Shown here: piece by piece, positions 16,977-24,069 of the stretch
Layout of the letters: each line of letters opens with the position of its first letter
Numbering within the stretch: the first letter of the stretch is position 1
Source of the DNA: Runella sp.
GTDB lineage: Bacteria; Bacteroidota; Bacteroidia; Cytophagales; Spirosomataceae
Assembly: GCF_027484545.1 (NCBI RefSeq)
Contig: NZ_JAIXST010000069.1
Location: forward strand, 1 to 35,530
DNA: 35,530 bases
Reading direction: 5' to 3'
Position numbers and translations under genes: made by a program
The notes under the pieces: generated by a model
What the model saw: only the letters and a program-made list of their open reading frames with translations
Told to the model about the DNA's origin: nothing
Database searches by the model: none

Positions 16977-16990
16977 CCAACTACAAAAAA

Positions 16991-17770
16991 ATGAACTCAC
17001 ACGAAATTGATTACAAGATTATCGGCGAGGATATTCAAATCGTCGAAATCGAATTAGACCCCAACGAAACGGTCATTGCCGAAGCAGGTTCCATGTTGTT
17101 CATGGAAGACGGCATTCAGTTTGAAACCAAAATGGGCGACGGCTCCAGTGCTACCCAAAGTATCATGGGCAAGATTTTTCAGGCAGGTACACGCCTCCTC
17201 ACGGGAGAGTCACTGTTTATGACCCATTTTACCAACCGTGGCTATGGCAAACGCAAAGTAGCCTTTGCCGCGCCTTATCCTGGTACGGTAATGCCTATCA
17301 ATTTGTCGAATATCTACGGCAATTCGCTGATTGTACAAAAAGATGGATTTCTCTGCGCAGCAATGGGTACCAAACTGAGCATTCACTTCAATCAACGACT
17401 GGGAAGCGGCTTGTTTGGTGGTGAAGGTTTCATTTTACAAAAATTACAGGGAGACGGCTTGGCGTTTGTCCATGCGGGTGGAGTGGTGATCGAGCGTCAA
17501 TTGAACAATGAAACCCTGCGGGTAGATACGGGCTGTGTGGTCGCTTTTGAACCTTCGGTCAACTTCAGCGTTCAACGCGCAGGAAGCCTTAAATCTATGA
17601 TTTTTGGGGGAGAAGGAATTTTCTTGGCTACCTTGCAAGGCACCGGAAAATGCTGGATTCAGTCCATGCCTATTTCCAAATTAGTAGATCGTCTTTCTCA
17701 ATATGGCCCGCAGGCTCGTAAAGAAAGCGGTTCCGTATTAGGCGGTTTAGGAAATTTGTTTGAAGATTAA
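16991..17770 (+). CDS. TIGR00266 / AIM24-family protein
   Basis: A 259-residue cytosolic protein of the AIM24/TIGR00266 family, a double-stranded beta-helix fold. Diagnostic stretches are [20 protein letters not shown], the [11 protein letters not shown] motif, [71 protein letters not shown] and the closing [11 protein letters not shown]. Members are widespread, and no biochemical activity is firmly established; in yeast the mitochondrial relative Aim24 affects the MICOS complex. The gene follows the 68-residue protein by 14 bp and ends before a strong hairpin. Confidence 0.9.
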   Translation: MNSHEIDYKIIGEDIQIVEIELDPNETVIAEAGSMLFMEDGIQFETKMGDGSSATQSIMGKIFQAGTRLLTGESLFMTHFTNRGYGKRKVAFAAPYPGTVMPINLSNIYGNSLIVQKDGFLCAAMGTKLSIHFNQRLGSGLFGGEGFILQKLQGDGLAFVHAGGVVIERQLNNETLRVDTGCVVAFEPSVNFSVQRAGSLKSMIFGGEGIFLATLQGTGKCWIQSMPISKLVDRLSQYGPQARKESGSVLGGLGNLFED

Positions 17771-17776
17771 AAAGTA

Positions 17777-17839
17777 AACGTCGGCGAGGACTGGGCCGCG
17801 GCGGCGTACCGCGTCCCCGTTCAAAACCTCGCCGACGTT
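17777..17839. repeat. GC-rich hairpin between convergent genes
   Basis: A perfect 13-bp inverted repeat (17777-17789 AACGTCGGCGAGG with 17827-17839) encloses 37 nt containing a GC-rich core. The core at 17796-17811, read on the minus strand, is CGGTACGCCGCCGCGG, nearly identical to 27142-27157. No T-run follows directly, so it is more a dispersed repeat than a classical terminator, but its position between two stop codons would suit bidirectional termination. Confidence 0.75.
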
Positions 17840-17867
17840 GGTTTATTAGTCGATTTTACTATTTTTC

Positions 17868-20045
17868 TTAATTCTTTCCTCCTCCCAACGAAGAAGCGGC
17901 ACCGCCCAATTGTTGATTCATGGTCACAATTTTGGAGTTCAACGTTTCTATCGCTTTGGCATGACGGGCTTCAATATCAGGCAAATTAACCGTTGATTTT
18001 AGAGAAGCTTCGTACTGAAATGCTGGCAACATCCACGACGCGTATCCGCTGTACGGGTCTGAGGATGCGTACAAAGACCGGTACCAAGGCCCGTAAGCCA
18101 TGCCTTTGGGGTCAATGAATGCTTTTTCCAAATTCCTCAGTTCTTTATTGATGGCGGCAACTTTGGCTCTGTCTAATTGGTCAGAAGCCAATAATGTCTT
18201 GATACGACTTTCGTATGCTTCCGCCGTTTGCTTTAAGGTTTCCACTTGCGCCAACAACTTCTCAATTGAGTACGAAGGCTGATAGACTTTGATTGCTTTT
18301 TCGGCGGTTTTGAGGTGAGTAGCCAAATCCGTAGCATAGCGAGAAACGTCGTAAGGCAGAATATCGGCGTTGGCTAAACGCAACGACATGGTTCCTACTA
18401 CCTGTTCTACCATCGGACCCATTTTATAGGTTGAGTCCACAAATTTATTGTAGAAAAACAAATCGTCGTACTGTGAGTGGTACAAGGTGGGACCGCCGGT
18501 GCCCGCACTCAAGGAAGGAATTCCCGCGTGCATATAAAAAGCGATGTGGTCTGAGCCCCCGCCCAAGTTGCCAATCGTAGGTTCGCTTTCATTGGAAACA
18601 GGTGCTGAGCCGCTTATGGCTGCTGTACTGCCTCTTCTGCCCCCTTTTTGCGCCATCCAATGTTCGTAAACCGTTTTGTTGGAATCGGGATAGTCTACGG
18701 CCTGAGAAGCTTCAATCAATAGTTTTTTCAACGAAGGCGAAGCGCTGCCTCCAAATATTTTCCCCGATACTGCTGCATCGTAATTCATGTAAGCCACGGC
18801 TTTGGCGGCCAATTCATCACGCATTTGTTCGACCCATTCGGTCGAGCCAATCACGCCGTGCTCTTCCGCATCCCAATGACAGATTTTAATGGTACGTTTA
18901 GGTTTTTGCGGCAGTTTCCCCAAAGATTCGGCCAAGCTCAACAACATAGCAGTACCGCTGTTGGGGTCAGTAGAGCCATACGACCAAGCATCGTAGTGGC
19001 AACCCGCAATGATCCATTCGTCAGGAAATTCACTCCCCGTCAACGTACCCACTACTTCATATACGCGTACAAAATCTTTATCTTGCTTTACTTTCAACCG
19101 CACTTTCAGCACCGGACCTCCTTCCAAACGATAGGCCATGGGCAATCCACCCTGCCAACCCGCAGGCACGGCTTTGCCAGTCATGCGTTTGAGGATTTCA
19201 ACGGCCGAACCCCAGGGCAAAGGCGTAACGGGAATTTTATGAAACGCTACATCTTTGGGGTCAAGACGTTTGATTTTCTTAACGCCGTCAAGAGGCAATG
19301 CGGGCTCAAAAGGCGTAAGCGGATCGCCCGTAAAATCAACGGTCAGCAATGAGCCGCGCTGAATGGTATTATCGCTGGGTTGTGAGCCTTCGGGAAAGGT
19401 AATTCCTTTCATATAACCACTATCGTAGGGGTCGGTATAAATGATGACACCCGCTGCGCCTGCCGCTTCGGCGTGTTTGGCTTTATAACCACGAAAGTTG
19501 CCGCCGTAACGTGCAATGACAATTTTTCCTTTGACCGAAATGCCCATGGCTTTCAGTTGTTCAAAATCTTCTTTACGGCCATAGTTCGCATAAACTACCT
19601 CCGAAGTAACATCGCCCGACCCCGAATAAGCATTCCAACCGGGCGTAAGCCGTGAATCTCCTGAGTACTTGTCTTCGGGCAAAATAAACTCACGATTATT
19701 GAGCGGCATCCGAATGGGCTCTACAACTTCAACAATGCTTTCGCCCGGACTTTTGGATAAATAAATATCATGCGGGAAAATTTCAACTTGCAAGCCTGCC
19801 TTCCGCATTACGTCCACGATGTAGTCGCGGACTTTTTCGTTTTCGGGCGTTCCTGCCAAGTGCGGCACGCTGGTCAGTTTATACAAATGATTTTTGTACC
19901 GTTCTGCCGATTGCTTGGTGCGGTATTCCTGTTCGGCTTTTTCCTGTTTAGTTTGATTGGAGGGGGTAAAACCGCTAATGATTTTCTGGGCCTGCACACA
20001 CGTGCCAAGCAAAAGAAAGCCGCCAATGAGAAAAGATACTTTCAT
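17868..20045 (-). CDS. Secreted M28 peptidase, glutamate carboxypeptidase II (PSMA)-like
   Basis: A 725-residue exported zinc peptidase. A signal peptide ends at TCVQAQ. A protease-associated (PA) domain lies at ~120-270 (KGKIVIARYGGNFRGYKAKH ... AAGVIIYTDP). The M28 catalytic domain follows, with visible ligands His350, Asp360 (bridging), Glu394 (base) and Glu395, Asp423, and a final His in LYHSQYDD near 520. The spacings follow human GCPII closely. The C-terminal ~150 residues form the transferrin-receptor-like dimerisation domain. Likely role: trimming amino acids from peptides in the periplasm or outside the cell. It appears monocistronic, and its end faces the AIM24-like gene. The C-terminus ends in a Gly/Ser-rich tail (GGAASSLGGGKN) without a T9SS domain. 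Confidence 0.92.
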   Translation of the reverse strand: MKVSFLIGGFLLLGTCVQAQKIISGFTPSNQTKQEKAEQEYRTKQSAERYKNHLYKLTSVPHLAGTPENEKVRDYIVDVMRKAGLQVEIFPHDIYLSKSPGESIVEVVEPIRMPLNNREFILPEDKYSGDSRLTPGWNAYSGSGDVTSEVVYANYGRKEDFEQLKAMGISVKGKIVIARYGGNFRGYKAKHAEAAGAAGVIIYTDPYDSGYMKGITFPEGSQPSDNTIQRGSLLTVDFTGDPLTPFEPALPLDGVKKIKRLDPKDVAFHKIPVTPLPWGSAVEILKRMTGKAVPAGWQGGLPMAYRLEGGPVLKVRLKVKQDKDFVRVYEVVGTLTGSEFPDEWIIAGCHYDAWSYGSTDPNSGTAMLLSLAESLGKLPQKPKRTIKICHWDAEEHGVIGSTEWVEQMRDELAAKAVAYMNYDAAVSGKIFGGSASPSLKKLLIEASQAVDYPDSNKTVYEHWMAQKGGRRGSTAAISGSAPVSNESEPTIGNLGGGSDHIAFYMHAGIPSLSAGTGGPTLYHSQYDDLFFYNKFVDSTYKMGPMVEQVVGTMSLRLANADILPYDVSRYATDLATHLKTAEKAIKVYQPSYSIEKLLAQVETLKQTAEAYESRIKTLLASDQLDRAKVAAINKELRNLEKAFIDPKGMAYGPWYRSLYASSDPYSGYASWMLPAFQYEASLKSTVNLPDIEARHAKAIETLNSKIVTMNQQLGGAASSLGGGKN

Positions 20046-20222
20046 AAGGTATGTTGGTTGATGATGAATTAGAGAGTAGTTTAGGTTGGTTTAGCAAGTT
20101 AATAAAATCTTTTAAAAACCCATTAACAATCATTAACCGAGCCGTTATAAACCTTTACCAATTTTAGCGTTCTAAGAGTAAAACCAAGCAAAATAAGTTT
20201 TACCACAAACCAAATAAAGGCC

Positions 20223-20714
20223 ATGAAAAAGTTAGTGTTTGCAATAGCCATGATTTTAGTAGCTTTCGGTAGCGCCAATGCCCAATGGGGAAACAACGAC
20301 CATAATCGCCGCAATGACGATCGTTACGACAATCGTCGTAATGACCGTGATGGATATGACAATCGTGGTGGATATAACAATCGTGGTGGATACGATAACC
20401 GTGGAGGAAGAGGTGGAAATATGGGCGACCGAATTGATGATTTTCAACGCGAAGCTCGTCGCCGAATTTCGGACGGAATTGCCCAAGGGTCACTTTCGTC
20501 TCGGGAAGCAAAGCACTTAATGCGTGATGTAGAACGTATTGAGCGTAAAGAGCAGATTTTCTGGCGCGACCGCGTACTTGACCCTCGCGAACGTCAGGAA
20601 TTGACTCAAGACTTGTATGCGTTAAACCGAGAAATTACTCACGAAAAGCGAGATAGTGAACGCTCTACCTATGACGATTACGGTCGTAATGGGCAGCGTA
20701 ATAGAGGATGGTAA
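20223..20714 (+). CDS. Small secreted protein with Asn/Arg/Gly-rich repeat linker
   Basis: A 163-residue protein: signal peptide MKKLVFAIAMILVAFGSANA, then a low-complexity region of about 50 residues built on NRRNDDRYDN and GGYDNRGGYNNRGG repeats, then a charged helical domain (DDFQREARRRISDGIAQGSL ... REAKHLMRDVERIERKEQ). The product would be periplasmic or outer-envelope. Similar short proteins are common in Bacteroidota, but I know no function. The tandem 21-bp coding repeats (about 20356-20406) are prone to length change. It is monocistronic with a clear terminator after it. Nothing in the sequence shows its partner; the Arg/Asp-rich composition could bind polyanions, which is speculation. 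Confidence 0.8.
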   Translation: MKKLVFAIAMILVAFGSANAQWGNNDHNRRNDDRYDNRRNDRDGYDNRGGYNNRGGYDNRGGRGGNMGDRIDDFQREARRRISDGIAQGSLSSREAKHLMRDVERIERKEQIFWRDRVLDPRERQELTQDLYALNREITHEKRDSERSTYDDYGRNGQRNRGW

Positions 20715-20720
20715 TACGCG

Positions 20721-20755
20721 ACAAAGGGCCGAAATTTTCGGCCCTTTGTTTTTTG
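20721..20755 (+). terminator. Intrinsic terminator, likely bidirectional
   Basis: ACAAAGGGCCGAAA at 20721-20734 pairs with 20736-20749 and runs into TTTTTT. It lies between convergent stop codons at 20714 and 20788. Confidence 0.88.
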
Positions 20756-20787
20756 CGTAAACGCAAACTTCTTACCTGTCTGACTAT

Positions 20788-23217
20788 TTATTCTGCCTTT
20801 AAACTTTTTACAGGATTGTTCAAAGCCGCTTTAATGGACTGAAAACCAACGGTTAAAAAAGCAATCAGCACGGCTAAGCCACCCGCTACGGCAAATACCC
20901 ACCACGAAATGGAAATACGATAGGCAAAATCCTGTAGCCATTTGTTCATGAAATAATAAGCAATGGGCGAAGCAATGACAATGGCAATTAACACAAGCAA
21001 CAGAAAGTCTTTGGAAAGCAAAGCGGTGATACTCACCACCGACGCACCCAATACTTTCCGGATACCGATTTCTTTGGTGCGCGATTCTACCGTAAACGTG
21101 GCCAACCCAAACAGCCCCAAGCAGGCAATAAAAATAGCCCACAGCGAGGCCGTTGTAAAAATACGGCTGTACTGTTGTTCCGAAACGTAGAGTTTGTTAA
21201 AGTTCTCGTCTACGAAGAAGTAATCAAACGGATTACCTGTAAAGTAATTTTTATACAATTTGTCCAAAGCCGCAATCTTTTCCGGCATTCGGTCGGCAGT
21301 CAGGCGAATGGTAAAATAAGCGCTGTTGTTTTGGGGATAAAAAATAATGGGGTCAATCGCTTGCTGTAGGCCGGTATGATGATAATCTTTGACCACACCA
21401 ATGATTTCGAGGTAGCGCTCATCCCATTTGATTTTGGTTTGGAGTGCCTGTTCAGGAGAGGTAAAGCCCAATTGCTGAATAGCTCGCTCATTCATCAGTA
21501 CTTTACTGTTTTGGTCCCATTCTACATTGCACTCTTCGGCGGTAAAATTGCGACCGGCCTTCAGCCCGATTTCGTAGGCTTTCAGAAAACGATTGCCGAT
21601 AATGGCAAAAGCATACGTTTTGAATTCATCGCCTGATTTAGAATTGGGTTGGGTAAATCCGGCTGTTTTAAAGTTGTACCAACCGCTCGGAATACTTCCC
21701 GACGTGCAGTAATCCTTTACGTAACTTTGCTGCGTCAATTCATTCCAAAAGGCATTTTTACGCGTTGAGTATGTACTGTCTTTGCCCACTTCCGGCCCGC
21801 GAATCACCAATAACTGCTGCGTATTCATCCCCAAATTCTGACTTTGCATGTAATTCAATTGGCTGTAAATGACGATTGTAGCCAATACTAAAGTCACAGA
21901 AATAGAAAACTGAACAACCACCAACGACTTTCGTAAAAAAGCACCTTTAGAAGTTTTGTTCAGTTGGCCTTTCAGCGTTTTGATGGGATTAAAATTAGAC
22001 AATGCAAAGGCCGTATAGGCTCCTGATGCCAATGAACCAAACAAGACAACGGCCAATCCCCACATCCAGACAGAGGTAAATCCCAATGTTTTAAGCGAGA
22101 GCGGTTTATCAAGCAATTCATTAAAATAGGGTTGCAATAAAGTAACCAACACAAGCGCCAACCCAAATCCCAAAAAATTGACCAAGACGGATTCACCCAA
22201 AAATTGCTTTACCAAATGCCCCTGCGTAGCGCCAATTACTTTCCGAACTCCTACTTCGTTGGCACGTTTGAGCGAATTGGCCGTCGAAAGATTGATGTAA
22301 TTGAACCAGCCGATGATTAAAATCAGGAAGGCAATTCCTCCAAGCATATACACGTATTTGAGGTTACCCAAAGTTTGGAGTGTATCATTGAGCGATGCCG
22401 CTAAGTGCATGTTTTTGAAGGCTTGCAACCGAAAACGAACATCGTCATTTTCTTTACCCAATTCGTTGCGCATGGCCGTTAGTTTGGATTCAAAAGCAGT
22501 TGGGTTTACGTCTTTAGTAAGTTGAAAAAACAGATTGGTGTATTGAGAGTCAATGTTTTCGGTGTCTGCCCAGCTGTTGCCGGCTAAATTGGCGGGATTT
22601 TTTAAAGTTTCCAACGAAAACACCATGTCGTACCGAATATCAGAGTTGTCCGGCATATCGGCATAAATACCTTCAACAGTGAAAGGTGTGGTACCGAACT
22701 GATTGGATAGAATTAGTACTTTCCCCATCGCATTTTCGGATCCGAAGTGTTTCTTGGCGGTAGTTTCTGACACAAAGATCACGTTGGGTTTCGCCAATGC
22801 TTTGGGTTGACCTGCCTTGAGTGGAAAGCTGAAAAACGAGAAGAAATTGCCTTCGGCGTAGGCAATGTTAGTCTCACGGAAAGATTCGTTATTGGTACCC
22901 TCTTTTTTTACTATCCCATTTGCCATGCCGTCGGCAAATCGACAATAGTCTTTGATGTCCGGAAAGCGCTGTTTAGCTCTTGATGCCCAGCCAGGCTCTA
23001 CTTCTCCCCACGTTGCGCCTTTTTTGTCTTCGTTTATCAGCCGATACATGGTTGGCAAATTGGCGTGAAATTGATTGAAACTCTTTTCGTGACTTACGTA
23101 TTCGAGAATCAATAAAAAGGCAGCAATTCCCATGGCCAAACCGGCAATGTTAATAAAGCTGTATACCTTGTTTCTGGCAAGATTCCGGAGGGCGATTTTG
23201 AGGTAGTTGCGGAACAT
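20788..23217 (-). CDS. MacB/FtsX-type ABC transporter permease (two FtsX domains)
   Basis: An 809-residue inner-membrane permease of the type typical in Bacteroidota. It begins MFRNYLKIALRNLARNKVYS with TM1 at ~20-42, then a periplasmic MacB-like core, three FtsX helices (~285-405; RANEVGVRKVIGATQGHLVK is the cytosolic coupling motif), a fifth helix at ~430-450 (LRKSLVVVQFSISVTLVLAT), a second periplasmic domain and a second FtsX unit (~685-800; SRTKEIGIRKVLGASVVSIT). Each RKVxGA motif contacts the ATPase. No ATPase gene is adjacent, as is common for this group, so it probably shares one encoded elsewhere. Such mechanotransmission permeases move antimicrobials or lipoproteins or sense envelope stress. 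Upstream there is a possible sigma-54 promoter and a pair of operator palindromes. Confidence 0.92.
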   Translation of the reverse strand: MFRNYLKIALRNLARNKVYSFINIAGLAMGIAAFLLILEYVSHEKSFNQFHANLPTMYRLINEDKKGATWGEVEPGWASRAKQRFPDIKDYCRFADGMANGIVKKEGTNNESFRETNIAYAEGNFFSFFSFPLKAGQPKALAKPNVIFVSETTAKKHFGSENAMGKVLILSNQFGTTPFTVEGIYADMPDNSDIRYDMVFSLETLKNPANLAGNSWADTENIDSQYTNLFFQLTKDVNPTAFESKLTAMRNELGKENDDVRFRLQAFKNMHLAASLNDTLQTLGNLKYVYMLGGIAFLILIIGWFNYINLSTANSLKRANEVGVRKVIGATQGHLVKQFLGESVLVNFLGFGLALVLVTLLQPYFNELLDKPLSLKTLGFTSVWMWGLAVVLFGSLASGAYTAFALSNFNPIKTLKGQLNKTSKGAFLRKSLVVVQFSISVTLVLATIVIYSQLNYMQSQNLGMNTQQLLVIRGPEVGKDSTYSTRKNAFWNELTQQSYVKDYCTSGSIPSGWYNFKTAGFTQPNSKSGDEFKTYAFAIIGNRFLKAYEIGLKAGRNFTAEECNVEWDQNSKVLMNERAIQQLGFTSPEQALQTKIKWDERYLEIIGVVKDYHHTGLQQAIDPIIFYPQNNSAYFTIRLTADRMPEKIAALDKLYKNYFTGNPFDYFFVDENFNKLYVSEQQYSRIFTTASLWAIFIACLGLFGLATFTVESRTKEIGIRKVLGASVVSITALLSKDFLLLVLIAIVIASPIAYYFMNKWLQDFAYRISISWWVFAVAGGLAVLIAFLTVGFQSIKAALNNPVKSLKAE

Positions 23218-23251
23218 AACAATGAAAGGGAAATGAGTTCGATACTATTAC

Positions 23252-23267
23252 TTCAAATCGCGTACCA
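23252..23267 (-). promoter_or_regulatory. Possible sigma-54 promoter of the permease gene
   Basis: On the minus strand TGGTACGCGATTTGAA lies 34 bp upstream of the permease ATG. It matches TGGCACG-N4-TTGCA at the -24 GG and at the TTG, but has GA instead of GC at -12. The operator pair about 55-105 bp further upstream is where enhancer-binding activators usually sit. Confidence 0.4.
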
Positions 23268-23320
23268 GAACAGTAAGTATTTATTAATCAGCAATTTATA
23301 TTTTATTTTGTTAAAATAAA

Positions 23321-23358
23321 TGTCCGCAAACGGACAAGATTTGGGTCGTTTGCGGACA
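23321..23358. promoter_or_regulatory. Pair of TGTCCG-N4-CGGACA operators
   Basis: TGTCCGCAAACGGACA (23321-23336) is a perfect palindrome with a 4-nt centre. A second, imperfect site, GGTCGTTTGCGGACA, follows at 23344-23358, so TGTCCGCAAACG (23321-23332) and CGTTTGCGGACA (23347-23358) also form a 12-bp inverted pair. A symmetric protein-binding site in duplicate is the likely reading. Confidence 0.7.
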
Positions 23359-23429
23359 AGGAAAATAGATGGAATGGCGTTATTTGAATCTATTTAATAA
23401 AAATTTGAAAATTTGTACAAAAAATAAAA

Positions 23430-23460
23430 TTGCTTATGTCTCCTAAATTTCGTATTTTTG
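23430..23460 (+). promoter_or_regulatory. Bacteroidota promoter of the restriction-modification operon
   Basis: TTG at 23430-23432 and TATTTTTG at 23453-23460 with 20 nt between them match the -33 / -7 consensus of the Bacteroidota primary sigma factor. The transcript should start near 23467, about 15 nt before the ATG at 23482. Confidence 0.7.
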
Positions 23461-23481
23461 CCTGCTTTTTGTACTTCGTAT

Positions 23482-24069
23482 ATGACCCTTAAACTGTCAG
23501 AAATTGCCCATATCCGGTTTGGATATTATGACGCTCCTGCCGAAGAAGGGGAGTTGCATTATTTGCAGGCCCGGCATTTTGATGATTCCGGTAAATTTAC
23601 CCGTTTTGATGATTCTTTCATTCCCTCAGACGAAAAAAGTCAAAAGCACATTCTAAAACCCGGTGATATTTTATTGGCAGGAAAAGGCTATCGGCTTTTT
23701 GCCTGGCAGTATGAAGGAACACCGAAACTTTCGGTAGCTTCCACCCTCTTTTTTTTTTTTTTTTTCAAAAACCCAGAGCAGGTACTCCCCGAATACCTAA
23801 CCGCCTTTCTGAATCTGCCCCAAACACAGGCATATCTACGGCATCTGGGGGCGGGCACAAGCATTCCTTCTATCCGAAAAAACGAGTTAAGCGAGTTGGC
23901 AGTACCCGTGCCGAGTCTTGAAATGCAACATAATGTCGCACAGATTCATTCATTGCACTTGCAACAGATTCAACTGTTGCAAAGCCTGATTACTGAAAAA
24001 CAATCCCTTGTTGAAAACCTTATAAACCGATTGATCCATGCTTCCCCTGAAGAGAACATTGAGCCGTGA
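23482..24069 (+). CDS. hsdS: Half-length type I HsdS (single target-recognition domain), poly-T tract in frame
   Basis: A 195-residue specificity-subunit homologue, half the usual ~400. It has one target-recognition domain (LSEIAHIRFGYYDAP ... YLQARHFDDSGKF ... LKPGDILLAGKGY ... GAGTSIPSIRKNELSELAVP) and one conserved coiled segment (LEMQHNVAQIHSLHLQQIQLLQSL; quoted in two parts, LEMQHNVAQI and HLQQIQLLQSL). Half-S proteins are known to work as dimers giving a symmetric recognition site, so it may be functional alone. Codons for residues 90-95 are a run of 17 T (Phe x6), at a place where relatives carry a mixed hydrophobic strand. Loss of one T gives a stop at 23798, gain of one a stop at 23919. 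The ATG at 23482 fits the promoter just upstream; an in-frame TTG at 23458 overlaps the promoter box. It overlaps hsdM by 32 bp. Confidence 0.85.
   Translation: MTLKLSEIAHIRFGYYDAPAEEGELHYLQARHFDDSGKFTRFDDSFIPSDEKSQKHILKPGDILLAGKGYRLFAWQYEGTPKLSVASTLFFFFFFKNPEQVLPEYLTAFLNLPQTQAYLRHLGAGTSIPSIRKNELSELAVPVPSLEMQHNVAQIHSLHLQQIQLLQSLITEKQSLVENLINRLIHASPEENIEP
23749..23765 (+). repeat. 17-T homopolymer inside the half-hsdS coding sequence
   Basis: Seventeen consecutive T residues occupy the sense strand, encoding the run of Phe after SVASTL. It is the longest mononucleotide run I saw in the window and is in frame in this sequence. Tracts this long are typical slipped-strand sites. Confidence 0.9.

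Noticed and set aside
23458-23481. TTG at 23458 as the start of half-hsdS
   Set aside because: It lies inside the -7 promoter box, upstream of the expected transcript start; the ATG at 23482 begins exactly where HsdS similarity starts.
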